From the NCBI GenBank assembly GCA_024280885.1, contig JAJRPF010000045.1:296126-360125 (forward strand): a stretch of DNA of 64,000 bases, read 5' to 3'. The notes beneath the pieces are model-generated. The model saw only the letters and a list, made by a program, of their open reading frames with translations. It was not told the origin of the DNA and made no database searches. The position numbers and the translations under genes are program-made. Below are positions 27,940 to 37,362 of this stretch, piece after piece. The first letter of the stretch is position 1; the number at the start of each line of letters is the position of its first letter. Source of the stretch: Planctomycetota bacterium. Its GTDB lineage: Bacteria > Planctomycetota > JAJSAM01 > JAJVHW01.

Positions 27940-29277
27940 ATGCGTCCTTCGTCTGCTGGCAAGCCACCTCATCGCGCTCCGCACGCCAGGATTGTCGCCG
28001 CGCTCGTGGCCACGACTGTGCTCCTTGGGTCCGCGTTCCTCGGGACTGCGGGGCTCGCGGCCACAAGCGAAGGCGTGACAGCGAGCGCCGCGCGGGTCAC
28101 GGTCACGCGCCTCTCCGGAGACGCACTGACGGTCGACGCCTGGATCGGCGTCGGCGACGGGAAGCTGACCCTGCGGACCGCCGAGGGGCCGGTCTCGGTG
28201 CCGCTCGCAGATGTCGTCGAAATCTCGCTCGGGACCGAGCCGGATGCGCCGCACGCCAGCGCGCCGGAGTCCGTCGCGCTGGATCTCTGGAGCGGCGAGG
28301 AGATCCGCGGGCAGGTCGTCGCGGGCGACGAATTCGGGCTCACGATCCGCAACCCGATCCTGGGCGATGTCCGCGTTGACGTGGACGCCGTCGCGGGACT
28401 GCGCTTCCCGCATCGTCTCGCGCAGCTCGCCGAGCCCCCGGACTTCGACGCTGCCGACGACGCGGACATCGTGCACCTCGTTGGCGGCGATCGTATTGAT
28501 TGCACCTTGGCGGCCTTCGGCGTGAACTCGCTCACGTGCTCGACGTCCAGTTCGGACGAGGTCTCTGTCAGCTACACGAAGGTCACGGCCGTCCGGCTCA
28601 TGCCGACCGGAGCGAAGGTGCCCGAGGGGGCAGCACTTCTGGCGGTGCTCCGCGACGGCAGCCGGCTCTCGGGCTCCGCGCCCACAATTCGCGACGGCAA
28701 GCTCCACCTCGAGAGCCTGTCGGGGTTCACCGCGAGCGCCGCGCTCGGCGACGTGGTCTCCGTCCTGATGATCAGCGACGCGTTGCGCTACCTGGACGAA
28801 CTCCCTGGACCAGACGTCAGGGTGAAGCCGTTCTGGAAGCCGGTCGCCGGGGACCCGGACAAGATCTACGCGCCGCGCATGAACCGCGCGTTCTCGGGCG
28901 GGCTCCTGAAGGCCGGCGGACGCACATGGCTGCGAGGCGTCGGCGTCTTCTCGGGCACATCGCTGACGTGGTCACTCGACGGCGATTGGAGCGCCTTCCG
29001 CACGCAGGTGGCTGTCGACGACCGCGCAGGACCGCTCGGCGGCGTCGTCTTTGTGATCGAAGTCGATGGCAAGGAGCGCTGGCGCAGCGCGCTCGTCGTT
29101 CCAGCCAGCGAGGACGGCGGCGCAGATGAGACGGTCCAGAGCGGTCCTATCCAGGTGCCGAGCATCGACGTGAAGGGCGCGCAGACGCTCACTCTTCGCG
29201 TTCTCCCCGGTACCGACCGCGCGCCGTATCCGATCCAAGACGAGGCCGACTGGCTCGGGGCGATGCTCGTACGGTGA
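27940..29277 (+). CDS. Secreted protein with C-terminal NPCBM domain
   Basis: From the ATG at 27940 the product has 445 residues with a signal peptide ([16 protein letters not shown], cleavage near 40). The middle holds repeated short beta motifs such as [20 protein letters not shown] and V-H-L-V-G-G-D-R-I, typical of planctomycete proteins that precede this domain. Residues about 300-445 match the NPCBM carbohydrate-binding fold: [32 protein letters not shown] and a closing W-L-G-A-M-L-V. It probably binds glycans outside the cytoplasm. The VWA gene overlaps its stop, indicating translational coupling. Confidence 0.8.
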   Translation: MRPSSAGKPPHRAPHARIVAALVATTVLLGSAFLGTAGLAATSEGVTASAARVTVTRLSGDALTVDAWIGVGDGKLTLRTAEGPVSVPLADVVEISLGTEPDAPHASAPESVALDLWSGEEIRGQVVAGDEFGLTIRNPILGDVRVDVDAVAGLRFPHRLAQLAEPPDFDAADDADIVHLVGGDRIDCTLAAFGVNSLTCSTSSSDEVSVSYTKVTAVRLMPTGAKVPEGAALLAVLRDGSRLSGSAPTIRDGKLHLESLSGFTASAALGDVVSVLMISDALRYLDELPGPDVRVKPFWKPVAGDPDKIYAPRMNRAFSGGLLKAGGRTWLRGVGVFSGTSLTWSLDGDWSAFRTQVAVDDRAGPLGGVVFVIEVDGKERWRSALVVPASEDGGADETVQSGPIQVPSIDVKGAQTLTLRVLPGTDRAPYPIQDEADWLGAMLVR

Positions 29278-31985
29278 ATTCCATCGCAGACGGGCCGCTG
29301 CGATGGGATCTGCTGCAATGGAGTTTTCCGGGGGGCTCGGTCGCCGTCTTCGGGCTGGCTCTCGTTCTCGGGCTGGCGACCGCGCTCTTCGCAGTGCGCA
29401 GGCTTCTCCGACGCGGCGGATCACGGCGCACTGCGGCGTACGGCGCGGCAGGCGCGCGTGGACTCGCCGTCGCCGCCGCGGTGCTGGCCGCAGCGGCCCC
29501 ACATCTGGTGCGCAAGAGTTCCGACGAGAGCGTCCGCCAGGTCGCCGCGCACAGCGACGAGCGAGTGGACGCACTCGACGCCGATGCGGTCGTGACGTGG
29601 CCCGAGCAAGCGCCCGACGCCGCCGGCGCACTCGAGACACTGCGGGCCGCCCTGCCGCCGGGCATGCCCGCGGATCTTGTACTCCACGTGCCAGCGCGCG
29701 TGACACCGCCGTCAGGGAGCACGATCGAGCGCTCGCTGCGCGGCGGCGAGAAGACCCACACGGCGATTTTTGCCACTGATGAAACACGCGGAACACGCGG
29801 TGCGGCAGAGGCCGCTGCAGCGAAGGAACGCGGCGCGGACGCGCTCGGTGACGCACCGCGAATAGTCGTCCCCGCCGGCGCAGTCGCCGGTCTTCCGATC
29901 GTGCTCGCGATCGAGAGTGGCGGAACGCCGTTTCGCGGCGAAGAGGCGCTGCTGAGCGTCGAGGGCGCGAGCGCGACACTCGTGCTCCCGCCCGGACAGC
30001 GCCGCGTCGAAGCCGCACCGATGAACCTCGCCGAGGGCACGCATCTCGTCGTGCTCCAGATCGCAGGGCGGCGCCCCGCAGTCGCCTTCATCGACGTTGC
30101 GCCGCCCCCGACCGTGGTCATCGTGACGGCGGACGCCAGCGCCGGGAAGGCTCTCTCCGACGTGCTACGTGCACAGGAGTTGGTCGCGACGGTCATGACT
30201 CCGGATCAGGCAGGCGGTGACGGATTCGGGACGGCGGACGTCGTCATCCTGGGGCCCGGCGCGCGCGGCGCGGCGCTCGACGCGCGCATCAGCGGACGCC
30301 TGCAGCTCGGCGCGGGGCTCCTCGTGCTGGGCGGCAGCGGCGAGGGCGGGCTGCGACGCCATGCAGGCGGACTAGTCGAAGGACAACTGCCCGTGACCCT
30401 TCCGCCGGAGCCGCCGCCTCCCCCACCAGAACCCGACCCGCCCGAGCCCCCGCCTCCCGATCCGCCGGAGACACCACCCGACAGCGACAACCCTGAGGTC
30501 GACCTCGACGACGGTCCGAAGCAGGCCTTGCGTGTGGCCCTGCTGCTGGTCATCGACCGCTCCGGAAGTATGGCGGGCACCAAGTTGCAGCTCGCGCAGA
30601 TGGCCTCGATGGCGGCAGCGCGCAACCTCGACGGCCAGGATCGCGTCGCGGTCCTCGCATTCGACGACCACTTCCAGTGGATCGCGCCTTTCCAGGATGC
30701 CGCGGATACGTCCACTCTGCAGCGGCGATTGGGCGGCTTACGCGCAAACGGTGGCACCGACTTCTACGGCGCTCTGAAGGCCGGGTTCGCGGAGATCGCT
30801 CGGCAGCGCACCGGCATCCGGCACGTCATCCTCTTGAGCGACGGCGCGACGCGCGCGGCGGTCTTCCGCCCGATCGTCCAGGAGGCGACGCGTGTCGGCA
30901 CCACGCTCAGCACGATCGCGATCGGCGACGGCGCCGACACACGCCTCCTCGGCCTCCTCGCGGGCTGGGGCAAGGGCCGACTCTACCTCGCGACCGATGC
31001 GCGGCGGCTGCCCGAGGTCGTCACGATCGACACCCGTCGCATCGCGACCGAGGTGCGTAGCAAGCGAGCCGAGGAACTGGCCGATGCCGAACGACCCGAA
31101 GGGTTGCCGACGCCCCCCGCAACCGACCCGGAGACCGACCCGGAGACCGATCCAGAACGCGATGACGCCACGGCCGCCAATCCGGACGACACACCGGAGC
31201 CAGATGCGCCCGTCGAGCCCGAGACCGACGCAGCCCCGACACCGCGCATTCCGCATGTCGTCGCCGATGCCGCGTTCCTGGCAGGGCTTGCCGACGTGGA
31301 GTGGCCCGCGCTCGCGCACCCCGAAGAGGTGCAGCCGCGAGGCGTCGCCCACGTCGTGCTCGCATGGGTCGACGGCGACGAGACGCCGACACTCACGCTC
31401 GGCCGCAGCGGCACGGCGCGTGTCGCCGTACTTGCAGCGGACATCAGCACGAACGCGGGCCGTGGCCTGCTGGAGTGGGGGCACGGCGCTGCGTTCCTCT
31501 CGCAGCTCGTCCGCTCTCTCGCCCCCGCCCCGACACCCGGGCGCCGCGGCGTGGTTGCAGCAGCGTCACCCGCACTCGACGGCTCGATGCAGGTGGCCGT
31601 CCCGGTGGATGGCGACGGCATCTTGCGGCTGAAGTCCCAGGCCACGGGAGCCGCTGTCGCGCTGCAGTGCACGCCTCTGAAGGCGGGCTGGACCGGCGGG
31701 CGCGTGGACTCGACGCCCGCAGTCGGGGTCTTGACCGGCCTCCTCGTTCCCGCTATCGCGGGCGCGTCTCCGCGACGCGTCGCACTGGTATCGCCGGGCC
31801 CCGCTCGTCCGGCCCGCCACGCGCTGAGCGCGCTGGCCGAGAGCTCTGGCGCGCCGATCGTCAGCGCCCCTCCCGAGCGCCGCAGCGGCCCGACCGACGA
31901 ACGCCACGAGCCCCTCGACGCACCGCTCGCGGGCGCCGCCGCCGCGTTCGTGCTTGTCGAAGCGTTGCTCCGCCGCATGGTCTGA
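29274..31985 (+). CDS. Membrane protein with von Willebrand factor A domain
   Basis: This 903-residue protein starts at a GTG that overlaps the previous stop (GTGA). Two membrane helices lie near residues 20-42 and 58-78. A region of about 300 residues follows, then a proline/acid linker (about 372-418). The VWA domain runs from about 420 to 600: the MIDAS motif D-R-S-G-S-M near 428, N-G-G-T-D-F and L-S-D-G-A-T are all intact, so it should bind a divalent metal. A T/P/E/D-rich linker, a mixed domain and a final membrane helix (L-A-G-A-A-A-A-F-V-L-V-E-A-L) complete it. The layout resembles planctomycete VWA/glutamine-amidotransferase-like membrane proteins. No AAA-ATPase or BatA partner adjoins it. 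Confidence 0.8.
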   Translation: MNSIADGPLRWDLLQWSFPGGSVAVFGLALVLGLATALFAVRRLLRRGGSRRTAAYGAAGARGLAVAAAVLAAAAPHLVRKSSDESVRQVAAHSDERVDALDADAVVTWPEQAPDAAGALETLRAALPPGMPADLVLHVPARVTPPSGSTIERSLRGGEKTHTAIFATDETRGTRGAAEAAAAKERGADALGDAPRIVVPAGAVAGLPIVLAIESGGTPFRGEEALLSVEGASATLVLPPGQRRVEAAPMNLAEGTHLVVLQIAGRRPAVAFIDVAPPPTVVIVTADASAGKALSDVLRAQELVATVMTPDQAGGDGFGTADVVILGPGARGAALDARISGRLQLGAGLLVLGGSGEGGLRRHAGGLVEGQLPVTLPPEPPPPPPEPDPPEPPPPDPPETPPDSDNPEVDLDDGPKQALRVALLLVIDRSGSMAGTKLQLAQMASMAAARNLDGQDRVAVLAFDDHFQWIAPFQDAADTSTLQRRLGGLRANGGTDFYGALKAGFAEIARQRTGIRHVILLSDGATRAAVFRPIVQEATRVGTTLSTIAIGDGADTRLLGLLAGWGKGRLYLATDARRLPEVVTIDTRRIATEVRSKRAEELADAERPEGLPTPPATDPETDPETDPERDDATAANPDDTPEPDAPVEPETDAAPTPRIPHVVADAAFLAGLADVEWPALAHPEEVQPRGVAHVVLAWVDGDETPTLTLGRSGTARVAVLAADISTNAGRGLLEWGHGAAFLSQLVRSLAPAPTPGRRGVVAAASPALDGSMQVAVPVDGDGILRLKSQATGAAVALQCTPLKAGWTGGRVDSTPAVGVLTGLLVPAIAGASPRRVALVSPGPARPARHALSALAESSGAPIVSAPPERRSGPTDERHEPLDAPLAGAAAAFVLVEALLRRMV

Positions 31986-32181
31986 GCCGGTCGTGGATCG
32001 TGCTCGGTCACGGGCGGTCAATCCTCTATCGAGAAGAGAATTCATCGTTCCGCCAGAGACCAAGCGCGAAGAGCGTTGTCTCGAGTTCCCCCGAAGTCCC
32101 GGCGCCGTCTCGCGGTCCCCGTCGAGCGGCGGACCGAGGGTGTCACGGAAGTCGAGCCAGCTTGACCACCCCTCGCCGGGT

Positions 32182-32230
32182 ACCATCCAAGGAGACGGTC
32201 CGACGCCGAAGTTGTCCTGGCTCCGTATCG
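32182..32230 (+). repeat. Kinase-flanking repeat, 3' side
   Basis: The 14 bases ACCATCCAAGGAGA at 32182-32195 recur at 35991-36004, and the preceding 50 bases also show partial similarity between the two sites. At 32205-32230 a REP-like core (GTCCTGGCTCCGTATCG and neighbours) matches the arm at 35906-35930 with two mismatches. Together they form a patch directly after the 3' end of the kinase gene. Confidence 0.65.
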
Positions 32231-32233
32231 ATC

Positions 32234-35200
32234 CTACCCGGCACGCGTGACGGACTCGGTTCCGTGGGGTTCGTCGTCGTCCGGAGACGCGGGCGGCGTG
32301 TCGGCACCGCTCTCGCCGTTCCACGCGGCCATGATCTCGCGGTTGATACGGAGGTTCGTGAGGATTGGCTCGTCGTACTCGGAGGGGACGGTCGCGAGGG
32401 ACTCGTCGACGAGGCGCTTGGCTTCTTCCAGATGCGCGCGGTCGCCCGTTGCTCGCCAGAGGAGGTAGCGCGCTTCGCGGCGTTCTTCGGCATCGAGTCG
32501 CTCTTCGTTCTTGGTGAAGACCGCGAGCGCGTCGCCGCTGTCGCCGCCCGGAAGAAGCGCCAGTTGGCAGCGTGCCAGTGTCTCCACGCCCGGAATGCCA
32601 ACGTTCGTCGCCAGGTCGCGCGCCGCGGCGAGCGACTCACACCCGCCCTCCTCGTCTCCCGCCGCCGCGCGCAGAGACCCGAGAGCAAGGTGCGTCGCCG
32701 CTGCCAGATGCCGGTGCCCGATCTCCTCGCATACCACAATGCACGTGAGCAGGCGCTCCTCGCTGCCCGCTCTCTTTCCACCCTCTCGTAGCACTCCTCC
32801 CAGGTTGTGCTGCGCGATCGCCTCGCCCTCCCGGGAGCCGATCTCGCGGCTCAGTGCGAGACCCCGCTCGTAGTGGTCCAGCGCCTCGGGCAGGCAGCCG
32901 AGGGACTTGAAGACGACGCCCAGGTTCCCCGTGGCGATGGCCTCGCCCTGACGGTCTCCGATCTCGCGGCTCAGCGCGAGATTCCGCTCGTAGTGCTCCT
33001 GCGCCTCGGACAGGCGGCCGAGGGAGTAGAAGACGTTGCCCAGGTTCCCCGTGGCGCGGGCCTCGCCCCGCCGGCCCCCAATCTCGCGACTCAGCGCGAG
33101 ATTCCGCTCGTGGTGTTCCTGCGCCTCGGGCAGGCGGCCGAGGGACCAGAAGACGTTGCCCAGGTTCCCCGTGGCGATGGCCTCGCCCTGACGGTCTCCG
33201 ATCTCGCGGCTCAGCGCGAGAGCCCGCTCGTAGTGCTCCTGCGCCTCGGGCAGGCGGCCGAGGGATTTGAGCACGGTGCCCAGGTTCCCCGTGGCGTTCG
33301 CCTCGGCCTTCTCGTCCCCGCGCGCCTGTGCAAGCTCCAGAGCGCGGCGATCCGCCGCCTCGGCCTCCTCTTGACGCGAGGTTCGGTAGAAGACCGTACC
33401 GAGCGCCGCCGCCGCTTGCCCACGCACCTCCTCGTCGTCCGCCTCTTCGGCCAGGCGTTCCGCCTCGTGCGCGCACGCCTCCTGACGCGCGCGACGGCCC
33501 AGCGCGTCGAGGGCGTTCGCCAGATGCAGCAGCGTCTTGGCGCGTTCGACACTAGTCAGCAGATCAGGGATCGCGAGCGCGCGCTCGGTCAGCGCCACCA
33601 CCTGCGCGTGCAGGTAGCCCTTCGTCAGATGCGTTTGCGCCGCGTCGAGGTAGCGCAGGGCGTACTCCCCGCGTGCGCCCTTGAGATAGTGCTCGCAGAG
33701 GTTCACGCAAAGTGCGCCGTCGAGCGTCTCGGGGTCCTTGTCGGTGGCCTTCGTGCGCGTCTCAAGAGCCTCGGCCAGTGCGGCGTGGTATTCCTCCCGC
33801 AGCATCTCGGGCAACGACGAGTAGAGCGCCTCTTGGACCTGATGATGGTCGAAAACAAAGGCTCGCCCGGACGCGCAGACCAGTCGGTGCGCGCGCTCGA
33901 TCTGGGCCAGCTGCTTCAAGAGAGGAATACGCCTCATCTCGAGCACGTCTGCAAGCAGGCCTGGATCGAATTCGAAGCCCCAGCACGACGCGATGTCCAA
34001 GAGGTCTCGCTGTTCTGGCGTCAGCGTCGAAACGCGCGCATTCACCAGATCCAAGACCGACGACGGGATCTTGATCTCGTTGATGATCTGCGTCGAGACC
34101 CACGTCCCGTCGTCCTTCTGCGTGATGAATTGCCCTTCGCGCAAGCCGCGAATGATCTCGAACGCGAAGAACGGGTTGCCGTCTGACTTGACCGCGATCT
34201 GCACACCAATGGACTCGGCGAGTGCCTCCGAGTTGAACGAGTCGCGCAGCAGAGCGACCAGATCCTTCGGACCCAGGCGCGGCACGTCGATCGGGGTCAC
34301 CTGATCGAGCCGGGTCAGCCCCGCGCGCCATTCCTCCGACACACCCGGACGTGTCGACCCGATGAGCAGCACGCGGTGCCCGGGCATCGCCATCGCAAGC
34401 GACGAGAAGAGCGCGCGGCCCTCCTCGGGCGCGAAGTGCAGGTCGTCGATCAAGACGATCGTCATGCGGTCGGCCGCCAGTGAGTGCGTAGCGCGGACGA
34501 AGCACGTCTGGAGCGACCCGGATGTCAGGGCTTGCGCGTCCTCGGGCGCGCCTTCTCCGCGCAGGAGCGCGTCAAACGCCGGGACCAGAATCTGGTTGTC
34601 GGGGAGGTACGCGGCGCTGCCGGCTTCGCCGAAGTGCTCGCGGTACGCGGCCGAGAAGCCACCGTCCGCCGTTGCTGCGCCGCCTGGCGGATAGCTCCCG
34701 AAGAGGAAGTTGAGGTCTTCGCCGTCGGATTGCAGACGCGCGAGGAGCTCGTCCACGAGACGGCTCTTGCCGATGCCCGCTTCGCCTTCGAGCAGCACGA
34801 CCTGACCGTCGCCTGATCTCGCCCGTTCGTAGAGACCGCGCAACTTTGCGATCTCCTTCTCCCGGCCGTACACCGCCGTCTCTCGCGGGATGCGGACGCG
34901 GCGGATCGGGCGCTTCGTCGTCGCCTGGATCTGCCGCGCCCGCTCGTGCCACCACGCGGAGTCCTCGCCCTCTTCGAAGACGGCGAGGAGTTCGTCGGCG
35001 GATGCGAAGCGGTCGTCGCGGTTCTTGGCAAGGAGGGTGTGGACGACCTCTTCGAAGAACGCGCTGAGTTGCGGATTGATGTCACCGAGGCGGCGCGGCG
35101 CGTCTTCGCGCACACGTTTCATCACGGCGGCGAAGTTGTCGCCGCGGTACGGGTGTTGGCCGCACGAGAGTTCGTAGAGCACGAGACCGAGAGCGTGCAA

Positions 35201-35803
35201 GTCGGTGCGGTGGTCCACGACGCCGCCGTCAAATTGCTCGGGGGCTGCGTACTCCACCGATCCAACGAAGGCGCCCGACTGGCTGAGACGGATCTGCTCG
35301 TCCGTGAGTCGCGCGACTCCCAGATCCATCACCTTGACGACGTGGTCCTGCGTGATGAGGACGTTCTCTGGTTTGAGGTCCCGATGCACGACACCCGCGG
35401 CGTGGATGGCAGTCAGTCCACGGCAGATTTCGCGTGCGACGTGGCGGCAGAGTTCCTCTGGGACCTTGTCGAGTTCGGCCTGCAACGCTGCGAGCGTCTG
35501 GCCCTCGACGTACTCCATCACGAGGAATGCACTCGCCTGCCCGCCGACAACGAGTTGGTCGCACATCAAAGTCCGGACGACGTTCTCGTGCTGGATCGAC
35601 GCCCCGAGTTGCGCCTCGCGCATGAAGCGCATGAAGAAGCCCTCGGTCTCCAGCAGATGCGGATGAACGACCTTCAGCGCGACGTGGTCACCCGTGCTCA
35701 ATCCAGGCGCACGACTGACGACCGTCGCGGCATACACCTTCCCCATCCCACCCGAGCCAAGCTCGCGGTCGATCAGGTACGGACCGAGTCGTTCCCCTTG
35801 CAT
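32234..35803 (-). CDS. Ser/Thr protein kinase-AAA ATPase-TPR fusion
   Basis: At 1189 residues this is a three-part signalling protein. Residues 8-280 are a Hanks-type kinase: G-S-G-G-M-G-K-V at 16-23, ATP lysine K44, catalytic H-R-D-L-K-P-E-N at 140-147 and D-L-G (for D-F-G) at 160-162. Residues about 310-650 are an AAA/STAND-like ATPase with Walker A G-E-A-G-I-G-K-S at 340-347 and L-I-D-D-L-H as Walker B. The rest is TPR, including several 40-residue units that are almost identical in DNA. No membrane segment is seen, so it is probably cytoplasmic. The architecture suits sensing by the TPR/ATPase part and output by phosphorylation. Targets are unknown. REP-like repeats lie at both ends. Confidence 0.92.
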   Translation of the reverse strand: MQGERLGPYLIDRELGSGGMGKVYAATVVSRAPGLSTGDHVALKVVHPHLLETEGFFMRFMREAQLGASIQHENVVRTLMCDQLVVGGQASAFLVMEYVEGQTLAALQAELDKVPEELCRHVAREICRGLTAIHAAGVVHRDLKPENVLITQDHVVKVMDLGVARLTDEQIRLSQSGAFVGSVEYAAPEQFDGGVVDHRTDLHALGLVLYELSCGQHPYRGDNFAAVMKRVREDAPRRLGDINPQLSAFFEEVVHTLLAKNRDDRFASADELLAVFEEGEDSAWWHERARQIQATTKRPIRRVRIPRETAVYGREKEIAKLRGLYERARSGDGQVVLLEGEAGIGKSRLVDELLARLQSDGEDLNFLFGSYPPGGAATADGGFSAAYREHFGEAGSAAYLPDNQILVPAFDALLRGEGAPEDAQALTSGSLQTCFVRATHSLAADRMTIVLIDDLHFAPEEGRALFSSLAMAMPGHRVLLIGSTRPGVSEEWRAGLTRLDQVTPIDVPRLGPKDLVALLRDSFNSEALAESIGVQIAVKSDGNPFFAFEIIRGLREGQFITQKDDGTWVSTQIINEIKIPSSVLDLVNARVSTLTPEQRDLLDIASCWGFEFDPGLLADVLEMRRIPLLKQLAQIERAHRLVCASGRAFVFDHHQVQEALYSSLPEMLREEYHAALAEALETRTKATDKDPETLDGALCVNLCEHYLKGARGEYALRYLDAAQTHLTKGYLHAQVVALTERALAIPDLLTSVERAKTLLHLANALDALGRRARQEACAHEAERLAEEADDEEVRGQAAAALGTVFYRTSRQEEAEAADRRALELAQARGDEKAEANATGNLGTVLKSLGRLPEAQEHYERALALSREIGDRQGEAIATGNLGNVFWSLGRLPEAQEHHERNLALSREIGGRRGEARATGNLGNVFYSLGRLSEAQEHYERNLALSREIGDRQGEAIATGNLGVVFKSLGCLPEALDHYERGLALSREIGSREGEAIAQHNLGGVLREGGKRAGSEERLLTCIVVCEEIGHRHLAAATHLALGSLRAAAGDEEGGCESLAAARDLATNVGIPGVETLARCQLALLPGGDSGDALAVFTKNEERLDAEERREARYLLWRATGDRAHLEEAKRLVDESLATVPSEYDEPILTNLRINREIMAAWNGESGADTPPASPDDDEPHGTESVTRAG
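32798..33300 (-). repeat. Near-identical 120-bp TPR-coding tandem repeats
   Basis: Within the kinase gene a 120-base unit repeats with exact spacing: the string CCCAGGTTCCCCGTGGCG starts at 32921, 33041, 33161 and 33281, with a diverged unit at 32801. Each encodes a 40-residue TPR (G-N-L-G-x-V-x-x-S-L-G-R-L-P-E-A). The DNA-level similarity points to recent expansion or gene conversion, and copy number may vary between strains. Confidence 0.9.
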
Positions 35804-35829
35804 GAGCGTGAGTGTACCGAGGGGGAGGA

Positions 35830-35929
35830 GATACGGAGCCAGGACAGTTTCGGCGGAGTTCGGCGCACCCCGCTCGACACGGCGAATGCAAACCTCCGAA
35901 CTCTGCCGAAACTGTCCTGGCTCCGTATC
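35830..35929. repeat. 34-bp inverted repeat (REP-like palindrome)
   Basis: Arms at 35830-35863 and 35896-35929 are inverted copies matching at 33 of 34 positions, separated by 32 bases. Each arm holds the core GATACGGAGCCAGGACA followed by a TTCGG segment. It lies 26 bp upstream of the kinase start codon. The hairpin is far longer than a usual terminator and has no T-run. Similar cores occur at 20555 and 32205, so this is a dispersed element. Confidence 0.85.
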
Positions 35930-35990
35930 GCCGTCGCGCGACCGAGGGCGTCGCCGCAGCCTGAACCGTCAAGACCGCGCGTCACCGGGC

Positions 35991-36004
35991 ACCATCCAAG
36001 GAGA
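35991..36004 (+). repeat. Kinase-flanking repeat, 5' side
   Basis: ACCATCCAAGGAGA is repeated from 32182-32195 on the other side of the kinase gene in the same orientation, with weaker similarity in the preceding 50 bases (for example GACCGAGGG at 35939 and at 32133). Confidence 0.6.
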
Positions 36005-36101
36005 TCGCGCGACGTTGATCTGGTCGATACCGAGCGGGCTCCGTGCCTCAGCCCCCGCTTTGAGTTTCGGACCTGAGGGGCGCCACGCTCAGGTGAAGGC
36101 T

Positions 36102-37052
36102 ATGCGCGACTCTCCCACGCCGCGACCGACGCTGGCCGTCACGCTGGGCGATCCGCTCGGTATCGGTGCGGAGATCGTCGTCAAGGCGTTGCTGCAGGAC
36201 GCGGCAGCCGGCGCCGAGATCGTCCTGCTGGGCGACTCCGACGCGCTCGATCGGGCCGTTCGCGCGGAAGGCGGCACACTCTCCTGCGAGGTGCGTCCCG
36301 CGCCCGAACCCGGCGCGGCGGCTGCGCTCTGGGCCCTCGAAGAGGCGTGCGCCATGGTCCGTGCGGGCCGCGCCGACGCCATCGTGACAGCACCCGTCAC
36401 GAAAGCGGACATCGCCGCGCTCTCGCCGGGGTTCCGGGGGCAGACCGAGTTCCTCGGTGGGCTGCTCGGTGTGCCACGCCCGACGATGATGCTTGCGGGC
36501 AATCACCTGCGCGTCGCACTCGTCACGACGCACCTGCCTCTGCGAGACGTGCCGGACGCGGTCACGCGGACTGCCGTCGAGCGCGCCATTCGCCGCACGC
36601 ATGCGGGCCTCATCGCCTGGTACGGCATCGCGGCGCCGCGCATCGCCGTCCTGGGGCTCAATCCCCACGCCGGCGAGGGCGGACTCCTCGGGCACGAGGA
36701 TCTCGACGAGATCGCCCCTGCGATCGCTGCCTGCCGCGACGACGGGATCGACTGCGTGGGGCCGCTTCCCGGCGATGGGACGTTCGCTCCGCGCAAACGC
36801 CGCGAGTTCGATGCGTTCGTCGCCGCCTACCACGATCAGGGCCTCGCGGCGCTCAAGGCCGTCGAGGGCGGACGCGCGGTGAACCTCAGCCTGGGGCTGC
36901 GGGTGCCACGCACATCACCCGATCATGGATCTGCGCGGGATATCGCGGGCCGCGGAACGGCCGATCCGAGTTCGATGATCGCGGCATTCAGGCTCGCGAC
37001 CAAGGCTCTCTCCAGATCCAGCCGGGGAAATCCTTCACACCCGTTCGCCTGA
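36102..37052 (+). CDS. pdxA: 4-hydroxythreonine-4-phosphate dehydrogenase PdxA
   Basis: PdxA oxidises 4-phosphohydroxy-L-threonine in the DXP-dependent route to pyridoxal phosphate. From the ATG at 36102 the protein has 316 residues, close to family length; a GTG three codons earlier is also possible, and the longer open frame upstream has no PdxA similarity. Motifs include V-T-L-G-D-P-L-G-I-G-A-E at the N-terminus, T-A-P-V-T-K-A, the metal-site T-T-H-L-P-L-R, the A-Y-H-D-Q-G-L stretch and the closing R-T-S-P-D-H-G...G-T-A-D-P-S-S-M. PLP is needed by the SpeA encoded in this window, but the genes are not linked in an operon. Confidence 0.95.
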   Translation: MRDSPTPRPTLAVTLGDPLGIGAEIVVKALLQDAAAGAEIVLLGDSDALDRAVRAEGGTLSCEVRPAPEPGAAAALWALEEACAMVRAGRADAIVTAPVTKADIAALSPGFRGQTEFLGGLLGVPRPTMMLAGNHLRVALVTTHLPLRDVPDAVTRTAVERAIRRTHAGLIAWYGIAAPRIAVLGLNPHAGEGGLLGHEDLDEIAPAIAACRDDGIDCVGPLPGDGTFAPRKRREFDAFVAAYHDQGLAALKAVEGGRAVNLSLGLRVPRTSPDHGSARDIAGRGTADPSSMIAAFRLATKALSRSSRGNPSHPFA

Positions 37053-37098
37053 TCACGATCATCGCGGGCTTCTCTGAGCAGAACCCCGGGAGGTTCCC

Positions 37099-37296
37099 GT
37101 GTCCATCGACAGAAGCCTTAAGGTCAAAGCCGGCCTACTGAAGAACCGCAATGTGTGGACGCGCGCCGAGCGCCTGGCCGCACTCACCAAGTCGCGTCGC
37201 TGGAGCGACGGCGACGAGGTCCTCGGTCTGCCCAAGGTCCGCACCTCGTTGAAGTCGCGGACCAAGAAGAAGAAGAAGAAGGAAGCCGAGGAGTAG
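37099..37296 (+). CDS. Small basic protein (PVC-group family)
   Basis: This 65-residue protein is very lysine/arginine rich. It opens M-S-I-D-R-S-L-K-V-K-A-G-L-L-K, continues R-N-V-W-T-R-A-E-R-L and ends in a run of lysines and glutamates. This pattern is that of the small basic protein family found in Planctomycetes, Verrucomicrobia and Chlamydiae, suspected to be ribosome- or RNA-associated. The start is GTG at 37099 with GGGAGG upstream. Two hairpins follow, so it is probably a short single-gene transcript. It is the strongest taxonomic marker in the window. Confidence 0.85.
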   Translation: MSIDRSLKVKAGLLKNRNVWTRAERLAALTKSRRWSDGDEVLGLPKVRTSLKSRTKKKKKKEAEE

Positions 37297-37312
37297 TCGC
37301 TCCGCCCTCCTC

Positions 37313-37336
37313 TGAACGCTCATCTCCGAGCGTTCA
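37313..37336 (+). terminator. Hairpin after the small basic protein gene
   Basis: TGAACGCTC (37313-37321) pairs perfectly with GAGCGTTCA (37328-37336) around a six-base loop, 17 bases after the stop. No T-run follows. It may be a terminator or an RNA-stabilising 3' stem; a stronger hairpin lies at 37363. Confidence 0.5.
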
Positions 37337-37362
37337 TCTTCAGAGCACGCTGTTCGAGAACA

